Source: Mycobacterium scrofulaceum
GTDB lineage: Bacteria; Actinomycetota; Actinomycetes; Mycobacteriales; Mycobacteriaceae
Reading direction: 5' to 3'
DNA: 64,000 nucleotides
Assembly (NCBI RefSeq): GCF_001667885.1
Contig: NZ_LZJW01000075.1
Span: 1-64,000, forward strand
The notes under the pieces were generated by a model that was not told the DNA's origin, made no database searches, and was given only the letters and a program-made list of their open reading frames with translations. Shown here one piece after another: positions 34,214 to 41,919 of this stretch (positions are counted from its first letter, which is position 1; each line of letters starts with the position of its first letter). The position numbers and the translations under genes are program-made.

Positions 34214-34663
34214 TCAGTCGCTCGGCGGCGTGCGCTCGATCAACTCGATCCAGTTGCCGTCGGGGTCAGTCGCCATCAGTCCCCGGTTGCCGCCGTCGAA
34301 TGTGACCGTTCGTTCCGGTCGGGCTTGGCCACCCAGGCGTTCGATACGCGCGACGACCGCGTCCGCGTCGCCGACGCGGAAAGACAGGTGCGTGAAGCCC
34401 ACCGCGTTCATCCGACGGGGCCGGCGCTTCTCGCGCACGCCCGGTACCGGGTAGCCGAGCAACTCGAGGCGAAATCCGTCGCGCTGCAGGTAGACGAGGT
34501 CCAGCACCAAGCCTGGCACGCCAAGCAGCCGCGCCGTATCGGGCCCGTCCACCCGTAGCCGGCCGGATTCGTCGAATCCCATTGCCAGGCAATAGAACTG
34601 GACGGATCTTTCGAGATCGCTGACGCACAGCCCGATATGGGTGAGGCGGTCACCGGGGGTCAT
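34214..34663 (-). CDS. Glyoxalase/VOC-superfamily protein
   Basis: A 149-aa protein with two beta-alpha-beta-beta-beta modules. Candidate metal ligands are His9 (LTHIGLCVSD), the Glu of FRLELLGY, the His of GFTHLSFRVGD and the Glu of NWIELIERT, one set per module as in type I VOC enzymes. Glyoxalase, dioxygenase or methylmalonyl-CoA epimerase-like chemistry is possible; the epimerase-like role fits an acyl-CoA pathway. It starts ATG 34663 in an ATGA overlap with the CoA-transferase. Confidence 0.85.
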   Translation of the reverse strand: MTPGDRLTHIGLCVSDLERSVQFYCLAMGFDESGRLRVDGPDTARLLGVPGLVLDLVYLQRDGFRLELLGYPVPGVREKRRPRRMNAVGFTHLSFRVGDADAVVARIERLGGQARPERTVTFDGGNRGLMATDPDGNWIELIERTPPSD

Positions 34664-35859
34664 GCGTCGTCGGCGAGTTCGTCGAGCAGCGCGTTGTGTT
34701 CGCCGAGCAAGGGTGGCCGTACGGGCCCGCCCGCAAGAGTGGCGCTGAAAAGGTATGGCGTGCCCGGATAGCGGAACGTCTCCCCCAGCTCCGGGTGGTG
34801 GACCGGCACGTGAAACCCGCGGGCGGCGATGTGTTCGTCCTCGAAGGCCTCGTCGGGCGACAGCACCGCTCCGGCGGGGAATCCGCGTCGCTGGCTTTCC
34901 AGGAAGTACTCGTTGGCGGGCATCCGGGAAGCGATCAAGGTGATCGCGTCGCGGGCCGCCGTCAGTATCGCGGTGGTCTCGTCGTCGGCACCGATCATCG
35001 CGATGTCGACCGGCTCGTCGCGAGAGGCGGCCATTTCCAGGAACACCGCCTCGGGAAGCTCGTCGGTCAGGCCGAGGTCCGCGAGCCAGGTCAGCAGGTT
35101 CGCGAATTCGGTCGGTTTGCGGGGTAGCACGCCGGTGGTGGCGTAGGCGCCGTCCGCGCACCGGACCTGCGTCGGTTGACTCCGCGTGAAGTACGCGTGA
35201 CGGCCGGTCTGGCGGACGCACGTCTCGTTGTTGACCAGCCAGTGGTACGTCGTCTGCTCGGAACTGACGTTGCAGGCCGCATTGACGCTGACGTCGACGA
35301 GCTGACCCTGGCCGGTCTGGTCCCGGTGCGCAAGGGCCACCAGCGCTCCGATCGCGCAATACAGGCCGGCGAGGTTGGCCGACTGCTCGCCGGCGCCGCG
35401 GATCGGCGGCAGGGAGTGATCGTCGTAGCCGCAGTTCCAGACCGGACCCCCGCCGGCGAGCATGGTGAGGTCGGTGACGGGTTGGTCGGCCCGCATGCTG
35501 TCGAGGCCGAATGGGGTGACCGCCACCCAGATCAGGGACGGGTGCCGGGCATCGCCGACGGGGCCGGACCCGGAGATCACGATGTCGGCGCCAGCGATCA
35601 GGCGCCCCAGTGCGTTACCACCCTCCGCGGTGTCGAGATCGACGGTCACCGACCTCTTGCCCACGTTGCCGCTCCACCATCGCAGGCTGGTATCCGTCCC
35701 GATGTTGTCGTGCGCGAACGGCGGTCGCGACCGATGTGAGGATCCCGCGGGAGGTTCGACCACGACGACCTCCGCGCCGAGTTCGGCGAGCAGCCTTCCC
35801 CCGACGGGGGTGAACTGGCCGCTGATCTCGACGACGCGAATCCCGCTCAGCGCGTTCAG
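34660..35859 (-). CDS. Family III (CaiB/BaiF) CoA-transferase-like protein lacking the Asp nucleophile
   Basis: Reading upstream of GTG 35763 gives LNALSGIRVVEISGQF and then GRLLAELGAEV, the standard CaiB N-terminus. The real start is therefore near CTG 35859, which overlaps the upstream stop as CTGA; no ATG, GTG or TTG lies in frame between an upstream stop and this homology. That gives 399 aa, the normal length. At the position of formyl-CoA transferase Asp169 it has Ala161 (QSANLAG instead of GDSxxG). It may be a non-catalytic partner of the adjacent transferase. Confidence 0.8.
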   Translation of the reverse strand: MNALSGIRVVEISGQFTPVGGRLLAELGAEVVVVEPPAGSSHRSRPPFAHDNIGTDTSLRWWSGNVGKRSVTVDLDTAEGGNALGRLIAGADIVISGSGPVGDARHPSLIWVAVTPFGLDSMRADQPVTDLTMLAGGGPVWNCGYDDHSLPPIRGAGEQSANLAGLYCAIGALVALAHRDQTGQGQLVDVSVNAACNVSSEQTTYHWLVNNETCVRQTGRHAYFTRSQPTQVRCADGAYATTGVLPRKPTEFANLLTWLADLGLTDELPEAVFLEMAASRDEPVDIAMIGADDETTAILTAARDAITLIASRMPANEYFLESQRRGFPAGAVLSPDEAFEDEHIAARGFHVPVHHPELGETFRYPGTPYLFSATLAGGPVRPPLLGEHNALLDELADDA

Positions 35860-37094
35860 ATCACACCCCGCTTCGTCAATTCTTCCAGCTCCTGATCACT
35901 GCGCCCGAGCAGCCTGCCCAGCACGTCTCGGTTGTGTTCGCCCAGACACGGCGCGGCCCGCGAAATGTTCCACGGCGAGGCCGACATTCGCAGGGGAACC
36001 CCTTCGACGCGCACCGTGCCGATCTCGGGGTGCGTCACGGTCGGAAAGAGTCCCCAGTCGGCGAGGTCCGGGTCTTCGTCGATCCGTTCCCGCGGCGACT
36101 TCACGACACTCGCCGGCACCCCGGCCGCAGTGAGTTCGGCTGCCAGCGAGGGGGCTTCGCGGGTTTGAGTGCAGGCGCTGACGAGTGCGTCGAGTGCGTC
36201 GGCGCCGAGCAACCGCTGCTCTAGGGTGGCGAATCGGTCGTCTGTCAATCGCGGTTCGTCGATGACTTTGGACAGCAGGGCGACGTCCCGGTCGTCGCGG
36301 CAGGCGATGGCGATCCACCGGTCCTCGCCCAGGCACGGATAGATCCCATGCGGAGCCATCTCACCGAAGTCGGCGTGGTTGCCGTCCGGGAACCCCGGCC
36401 GGCGCGCGGGCCGCTCGTTGACCGTCCAATCCAGCACCTCGGTGGGCAGCATCGCGATGCCCGCAGGCACCGTGGCCAAGTCGATGTATTGACCCTCGCC
36501 GGTGCGTTCGCGCTGATGCAGGGCCGCCAGGATCGCGACCGTCATGTAGTAGGCGGCGACGTGGTCCATGTACGAGTAGCCCCATCCCGCGGGCTCACGG
36601 TCGGGCAACCCGGCGGTGAAGGTGAGCCCGCTCAGCGCCTGAACGATGGGACCCCAGGTCTTGAAATCGCGGTAGGGGCCGCTATGTCCGAAGCCGCAGT
36701 TGGAGACGTAGATGATGTCCGGCTTGATCCGGCGCAGCTCGTCGTAGCCGAAACCCATCCTGTCCAGCACGCCGGCGGCGAAATTCTCGCAGACGATGTC
36801 GGAGAGGGCGATCAGCTCACGCAACAGCTGCTTGCCTGCCTCTTGACGCAGGTTGATGGTCACCCCGAGCTTGCCCACGTTGTGGTTGTTGAAGCCGGCG
36901 CCCAGATTCACGCCCCGGCGCTCGTCGACGAACGGGCCGACGCCGCGCAGCGCGTCCCACATCCCGCGCGTTGCGGGGTCTTCGACTCGGATGACCTCGG
37001 CACCGAAGGCGGCCAGGATCTTCGTCGCCCCGGCGCCGGCCAGTTGACCGCCGAGGTCGCATACCCGAAGGTGGGACAACCCGACGCTCACCAT
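35856..37094 (-). CDS. Family III (CaiB/BaiF) CoA-transferase
   Basis: A 412-aa protein. The N-terminal strand HLRVCDLGGQLAGAGATKILAAFGAEVIRVE, the VNLGAGFNNHNVGKLGVTINL segment and Asp177 (SYMDHVAAYY), the probable covalent nucleophile, are in place. It transfers CoA from an acyl-CoA donor to a carboxylic acid. ATG 37094 was chosen; TTG 37127 would add 11 residues. It overlaps the second transferase by 4 bp. It is transcribed divergently from the P450 at 37200, so the dyad at 37172 may control both. Confidence 0.9.
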   Translation of the reverse strand: MVSVGLSHLRVCDLGGQLAGAGATKILAAFGAEVIRVEDPATRGMWDALRGVGPFVDERRGVNLGAGFNNHNVGKLGVTINLRQEAGKQLLRELIALSDIVCENFAAGVLDRMGFGYDELRRIKPDIIYVSNCGFGHSGPYRDFKTWGPIVQALSGLTFTAGLPDREPAGWGYSYMDHVAAYYMTVAILAALHQRERTGEGQYIDLATVPAGIAMLPTEVLDWTVNERPARRPGFPDGNHADFGEMAPHGIYPCLGEDRWIAIACRDDRDVALLSKVIDEPRLTDDRFATLEQRLLGADALDALVSACTQTREAPSLAAELTAAGVPASVVKSPRERIDEDPDLADWGLFPTVTHPEIGTVRVEGVPLRMSASPWNISRAAPCLGEHNRDVLGRLLGRSDQELEELTKRGVI

Positions 37095-37171
37095 GCAACA
37101 ATAAAACAGATTTTGTTCCTCTGCCAACGCCGCGCCGCAGCCGGGCTCGGCGGGACGGCTACTCGCAGATT

Positions 37172-37192
37172 AACAATCGATGTTCTATTGTT
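37172..37192. promoter_or_regulatory. Inverted repeat over the -10 of a leaderless P450 promoter
   Basis: AACAATCGA and TCTATTGTT are imperfect 9-bp arms (8 of 9 pairs match) around a 3-bp centre. The element matches the dyad at 147-167 in both outer arms and in length (21 bp). TATTGT (37186-37191) in the right arm ends 8 bases before ATG 37200, and no Shine-Dalgarno sequence is present. Hence a leaderless transcript whose -10 is covered by the operator is likely. Confidence 0.6.
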
Positions 37193-37199
37193 CAGTCTT

Positions 37200-38405
37200 A
37201 TGGTGACGATCACAGCGGCCCGCTTCGACGAGCCGGCGTTCTACCTCGGCGACCCGAACGCCACATTCGCGCAGTTGCGCGAACACGATCCCGTGCATTG
37301 GTACGAGGAGGGCCAGTTCTGGGTCATCACCAAGTACGAAGACATCAAGGGTATCTCGGCTCGACCCGAGAAGTTCAAGTCGGAGCGCATTGGGATCATG
37401 ATGGATCTGATCGCGCACCGGGAGGGCCGCGACCCTCAGGGATATGGCAACCGCGGCATCATGTTCATGGATCCGCCGGTGCACCGAGTGCACCGCAAGG
37501 CTGTCGGCGTGCGGTTCACGCCGGCCGCGGTCGCCAAGATGGAGGCCCGGGTACGCCAGGTCGTCAACGATGTGCTCGACGACCTGCCGAACGGTGAATT
37601 CGACTGGATTCAACGGGTCGCCGAGCCCATCCCCGTGTATGTGTTCGCTTACCTGCTGGGAGTGCCCGAGGAAGACTGGCCAAAGGTCGCGGGCTGGGCG
37701 ACCACGATCGCCAACGTCGGTGGTGGGGCCGCGAGCGACGAGGACTACGCGTTCATCTTCGAACACATCGGGCCCTATCTGATGGGCCTCGTCGCCGAAC
37801 GCAAGGAGCATCCTCAGGACGATCTGCTCACGATGCTCTCCCAGGTGACCGTTGACGGGGTGCCCTTCGACGACATGCAGGTGATGATCTACGCGCTCAC
37901 CTTGCTCGCCGCCGGCAGTGAGACCACGCAGAGCCTGATCGCGGGAATCGCCGATTGCCTCGACACGCATCCCGACCAATCGGCGGTGTTGTTCGCCAAT
38001 CCTGGCCTAAGCGGCAACGCCGTCGAGGAGGTGCTGCGTTACTGGACGCCGGTGATGAGCATGGCCCGGCAGGCGGCCCGCGACGTCCGTCTGCGCGGTG
38101 CGGAGGTCAAGGACGGCGACGGGGTGCTGCTCGCCTATGCGTCCGCGAACCGCGATCAGGAGCACTGGGGCCCGACCGCCGAACAATTCGACATCCACCG
38201 CCAGGACGCCGCCAATCACCTCGGCTTCGGGGTCGGCGAACACTTCTGCATGGGCGCCGCCCTGGCTCGACGCGAAGCTCGTCTGCTGCTGGAGGAAGTG
38301 GCGCGGCGCGCCAAAGGGATTCACGTGGTCGGCGACCGAGTGCCCCGCGTGTCGACGCTGGTGCACACGCACGACCACCTGCCTGTTGTGCTCGACTACC
38401 GCTGA
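37200..38405 (+). CDS. Cytochrome P450
   Basis: A 401-aa P450. The haem loop is FGVGEHFCMG (Cys350), the I-helix LLAAGSETTQSL and the ExxR is in EEVLRYW. The NRGIMFMDPPVHRVHRKAV segment is typical of the group. ATG 37200 (or GTG 37203) has no ribosome-binding site but lies 8 bases after a TATTGT -10, so it is probably leaderless. The CoA-transferase gene follows 11 bp later. Monooxygenase of an unknown hydrophobic substrate. Confidence 0.92.
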   Translation: MVTITAARFDEPAFYLGDPNATFAQLREHDPVHWYEEGQFWVITKYEDIKGISARPEKFKSERIGIMMDLIAHREGRDPQGYGNRGIMFMDPPVHRVHRKAVGVRFTPAAVAKMEARVRQVVNDVLDDLPNGEFDWIQRVAEPIPVYVFAYLLGVPEEDWPKVAGWATTIANVGGGAASDEDYAFIFEHIGPYLMGLVAERKEHPQDDLLTMLSQVTVDGVPFDDMQVMIYALTLLAAGSETTQSLIAGIADCLDTHPDQSAVLFANPGLSGNAVEEVLRYWTPVMSMARQAARDVRLRGAEVKDGDGVLLAYASANRDQEHWGPTAEQFDIHRQDAANHLGFGVGEHFCMGAALARREARLLLEEVARRAKGIHVVGDRVPRVSTLVHTHDHLPVVLDYR

Positions 38406-38416
38406 GGGGCGTGCCC

Positions 38417-39637
38417 ATGAGCGGACCCATGGCAGGCGTACGCGTCCTCGAGGTTGCCCAGTGGACGTTCGTTCCGGCCGCCGGCGCGGTGCTGGCGGAC
38501 TGGGGCGCCGACGTACTCAAAATCGAACATCCGCGCACCGGCGATGCCCAGCGGGGCCTACGTCAGCTCGGCAACGTGCAGATCGCCGGCGACCGCAACC
38601 CCGTCATGGAGCACGCGAACCGCGGCAAACGATCTATCGCCCTGGATATCTCGACACCGGCCGGCCATGAATTGCTGATGGACATTGCGCGCACAAGCGA
38701 CGTGTTCCTGACCAACTTCTTGCCCGACGCCCGTGCGAAACTGCGGATCGACGTCGATGACTTGCGGACGGCGAATCCCGACATCGTCTATGTGCGGGGC
38801 AGCGCATACGGAACGCTCGGCGACGAGGCCGGCATCGGTGGCTACGACATGACCGGCTTCTGGAGCCGAGGCGGTAGCGCGGCAAGCGTCACCCCGCCCG
38901 ATATGTGCGGCGTTGTCGCACAACCCGGCCCGGCGTACGGAGATTCTCTGGGCGGCATGACAATTGCCGGCGGAATCGCGGCGGCGCTGTTCGCCCGTGA
39001 TCGGACCGGTGAGGCCAGGGTCGTGGATGTGTCGCTCCTCGGAGTGGGGGTGTGGGCGATGGGGGTGGCGGTCAACGCCGCGCTGATCTCCGGAGAGCCG
39101 TGGCAGGCAAACCCCGCCGGCGCCAACGTCGCCCCGCACAATCCGCTGGTGGGCTTCTACCGCACCGGCGACGGGCGGTATATGGGATTGTCGATGATGC
39201 AAGGTTTCCGCTATTGGGCGGACTTCTGTTCGCGGGTCGGACTCCCCGGGCTTGCCACCGACGAACGCTTTGCCAGCCATGAGCTGCTAACCCGCAACGC
39301 GGCGCAGGCAACTGCGATCCTGCGCGACGTGCTCGGAAGCAAAACCCTCGAGCACTGGCGCAAAGCGCTGGCCGGTTTCGAAGGGCAGTGGGCGCCCGTA
39401 CAGAACACGATGGATGTTGTGGCTGACGAGCAGGTGAGGGCAAACGGTGTCATCGCGCCGATCCAAGGCAGCGGCGGTGCCCTCGAGTTAGTCTCGAGCC
39501 CCGTGCTTTTCGATCAGACACCGTTTGCTCTCGGCCCGACACCGGAGTTCGCCGAACATACCGAGGCGCTATTGCTCGAACTGGGCAAGGACTGGGACGA
39601 CATCATCGCCCTCAAAGACAGCGGGACCATCGCCTGA
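38417..39637 (+). CDS. Family III (CaiB/BaiF) CoA-transferase
   Basis: A 406-aa enzyme. The N-terminus is MAGVRVLEVAQWTFVPAAGAVLADWGADVLKIE, and the nucleophile is Asp176 in YGDSLGGM. A W213-A-M-G follows the VVDVSLL strand. The closest relative in this window is the broken gene at 63288-64000, which has a stop codon where this one has Trp213. ATG 38417 was chosen, GTG 38411 being possible. It is likely the CoA-activation step after the P450 (37200) and before the mycofactocin-type SDR (39677). Confidence 0.9.
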   Translation: MSGPMAGVRVLEVAQWTFVPAAGAVLADWGADVLKIEHPRTGDAQRGLRQLGNVQIAGDRNPVMEHANRGKRSIALDISTPAGHELLMDIARTSDVFLTNFLPDARAKLRIDVDDLRTANPDIVYVRGSAYGTLGDEAGIGGYDMTGFWSRGGSAASVTPPDMCGVVAQPGPAYGDSLGGMTIAGGIAAALFARDRTGEARVVDVSLLGVGVWAMGVAVNAALISGEPWQANPAGANVAPHNPLVGFYRTGDGRYMGLSMMQGFRYWADFCSRVGLPGLATDERFASHELLTRNAAQATAILRDVLGSKTLEHWRKALAGFEGQWAPVQNTMDVVADEQVRANGVIAPIQGSGGALELVSSPVLFDQTPFALGPTPEFAEHTEALLLELGKDWDDIIALKDSGTIA

Positions 39638-39676
39638 TCGACGGCCCCCTTAAGTTCCAACCAACGGAGTAAGCAG

Positions 39677-40534
39677 ATGAATCGAGTCAGCGGCAAAGTT
39701 GCGGTCGTCACGGGTGCTGCGCGCGGCCAAGGACGTAGTCACGCAGTCCATCTCGCCGACGAGGGTGCCGACATCATCGCCGTTGACATCTGCGACGACA
39801 TCGCGACCAACGACTATCCGATGGCACGCAAGAGCGACCTCGACGAGACGGCGAAGCTGGTGGAGAAGGCCGGCCGGCGGGTGGTCACCGCGGTGGCCGA
39901 TGTGCGGGATCGGGCGGCCCTGAAGAAGGCGATCGACGACGGCGTTGCCCAACTGGGCGGGCTGCACGTCGTCGTCGCCAACGCCGGCATCTGCCCGCAC
40001 GGAGAGCACAAAGGGTATCCGGCGTTCCGCGACGTGCTCGACGTGAACTTTCTCGGCGTTGTCAACACCGTCAACGCCGCGTTCGACCATCTGGACACCG
40101 GTGCGTCGATCATCGCCACCGGCTCGATCGCCGGACTGGTCTCCCAACACGACATGTTCAACGGCGGCGGCAACGCGGGCCCCGGCGGGCTCGGCTACGG
40201 TCTGGCCAAAAAATTCGTCCGCGACTGGGTCAAATCGATGGCGATGACGCTGGCGGCGCGAGAGATACGCGTCAATGCCGTGCACCCGACGAACGTGAAC
40301 ACCGCGATGATGAATAACCCGATGATGTACAAGACCTTCCGGCCCGACCTGGAGGCTCCGACACACGACGATGCCTTCGTGATCTACCCGATGCTCCAGG
40401 CGATGCCGGTCCCCTGGGTGCAGCCCGAGGACATCTCGCACGCCGTGGTCTACCTCGCCTCTGACGAATCGCGATACGTCACCGGACTGCAGATGTTCAT
40501 CGACGCCGGTGCCGCGCTGAAAATGGGTTTCTGA
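39677..40534 (+). CDS. Mycofactocin-coupled SDR-family oxidoreductase
   Basis: A 285-aa SDR with TGAARGQGRSHA (12-23) and GADIIAVDIC (30-39), the signature of SDRs that hold a non-exchangeable NAD and pass electrons to mycofactocin. The catalytic residues are Ser150, Tyr174 and Lys178, with a long glycine-rich loop between Ser and Tyr that is typical of the subfamily. It would oxidise an alcohol made by the P450. ATG 39677 follows GGAG. No mycofactocin biosynthesis genes occur in the window. Confidence 0.9.
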   Translation: MNRVSGKVAVVTGAARGQGRSHAVHLADEGADIIAVDICDDIATNDYPMARKSDLDETAKLVEKAGRRVVTAVADVRDRAALKKAIDDGVAQLGGLHVVVANAGICPHGEHKGYPAFRDVLDVNFLGVVNTVNAAFDHLDTGASIIATGSIAGLVSQHDMFNGGGNAGPGGLGYGLAKKFVRDWVKSMAMTLAAREIRVNAVHPTNVNTAMMNNPMMYKTFRPDLEAPTHDDAFVIYPMLQAMPVPWVQPEDISHAVVYLASDESRYVTGLQMFIDAGAALKMGF

Positions 40535-40547
40535 CCTCCCCGACGAC

Positions 40548-41888
40548 ATGACACCCGATGAGGCGGTACGAAGCTGGCTCGAGAGTCACGTGGGGCCCGT
40601 GCGGGCCTTCGAGCGCCAACCACGTTGGCGTCCGGCCTGGTTCGCCGACGTCGAACGCGACGGCACGATCATGCCGCTGTATGTGCGTGGCAACCGCGAG
40701 GGCATGGAGTTCTCGTTATCCACCCACCGAGAAGCGGACGTCCTTGAAGCCTTGGAGAAGCAAGGGATTCCAGTCCCACACATTCACGGTCGGATTGACG
40801 CACCACCGGCCATCGTGATGGATCGCCTGCCCGGCGCCACCAATCTGTCGACCTCGCCGAGTGCAGCAGAACGCGACTCTGTCATCGATGAATACATGGA
40901 AATCCTTGCGCGGATCCATCGGCTGGATCCGGGTGAGTTCTCCACCGCCGGGCTTAAATTGCCCGAAAGCCCTCAGCAGCATGCGTTGTCGAGTTTCGAA
41001 GCGTCCGTCGCGAGGTATCGGTCTACCAAAAAGCGCCCCGAGCCGTTTCTGGAATTCGGCATCGGCTGGATCCGCCGCCACGTTCCCGCGCACCGGTTCG
41101 ACCCGCGCTTCGTCCTCGGCGATCCGGGACAGTTCATGTTCGCCGACGGTCGTGTGACCGGACTGCTCGACGTCGAACTAGCCTACCTCGGCGACACTGC
41201 CCATGACCTCGCAGGTCTGCGCCTGCGCGACATCTCCGAGCCCTTCGGCGACCTCGAGCGCGCGTTCCGGCGCTATGAAGAGGTTTCCGGCGTGGAACTG
41301 GACCTGCCGGTGGTCGAGTTCCACACGGCGCAGTTCTCGCTCACCACGCCTCTCTCGTTGGTGATGGTCTTGCACAACCCTTTTCCGATGAGCGACTTGC
41401 TTCAATATGAGGAGTGGTTTCAGCAATGCTCGCTCAACGCAGTCGAAGCCATGGCCGCGGTCGAGGGCGTCACCCTCGACGATTACCGACTCCCGCAGGC
41501 GACAGATGTCCGCCAGAGCGGCCTTGTCGACGCGTTGGCACCCATTATCGAGGAATCACCCACCGAGACCGAGATTGACCGCTTTCGCCGGCATCAAACC
41601 GCGCAAACCGCGCGCTACGTTTCCGGCGTCTGCCGGCACGGTCCCGCGATCGAATCCGAAAACCTCGACGACGTCGAACGCCTGCTCGGCTCCCGATACG
41701 CCGACTGGCGTGCGGGCGATGCGGCGCTGGAGGCATTCGTGCTGCAGGCACCCGACAATATGGACACCGAGCTCATTCGGCTGTTCCACCGCCGCATCAT
41801 GCGGCAAATGCGTTTACTGGAACCGGTTCTCAACCGCGCCGGCGGCGTGCACCCGCTGACACCCCTGGCGCGGTTACTCGGCCGCTGA
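40548..41888 (+). CDS. Aminoglycoside-phosphotransferase-fold kinase-like protein
   Basis: A 446-aa protein of the APH/choline-kinase group. The hinge-like IVMDRLPGATNL (89-100), the catalytic loop VLGDPGQFMF (Asp192) and the metal Asp208 in LLDVELAYLGDTAHDLA are visible. The HGDxxxxN loop is altered: His is Leu190, and the Asn position seems to be Gln195. Residues about 325-446 form an extra, helical C-terminal region that I do not recognise. Similar proteins sit in acyl-CoA dehydrogenase loci (ACAD10/11-like), where they phosphorylate 4-hydroxyacyl-CoAs; that role is a guess here. It starts 13 bp after the SDR. Confidence 0.72.
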   Translation: MTPDEAVRSWLESHVGPVRAFERQPRWRPAWFADVERDGTIMPLYVRGNREGMEFSLSTHREADVLEALEKQGIPVPHIHGRIDAPPAIVMDRLPGATNLSTSPSAAERDSVIDEYMEILARIHRLDPGEFSTAGLKLPESPQQHALSSFEASVARYRSTKKRPEPFLEFGIGWIRRHVPAHRFDPRFVLGDPGQFMFADGRVTGLLDVELAYLGDTAHDLAGLRLRDISEPFGDLERAFRRYEEVSGVELDLPVVEFHTAQFSLTTPLSLVMVLHNPFPMSDLLQYEEWFQQCSLNAVEAMAAVEGVTLDDYRLPQATDVRQSGLVDALAPIIEESPTETEIDRFRRHQTAQTARYVSGVCRHGPAIESENLDDVERLLGSRYADWRAGDAALEAFVLQAPDNMDTELIRLFHRRIMRQMRLLEPVLNRAGGVHPLTPLARLLGR

Positions 41889-41901
41889 CGTCCGCGTCGT
41901 A

Positions 41902-41919
41902 GGCCGCTACCGGGCGGCC
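41902..41919. terminator. GC-rich hairpin at a convergent junction, possible terminator
   Basis: GGCCGC and GCGGCC form a perfect 6-bp stem with a 6-nt loop, at the junction between the kinase stop (41886-41888) and the convergent P450 stop (41907-41909). There is no T tract on either side. It could act in both directions, but it overlaps the P450 coding end. Confidence 0.3.
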
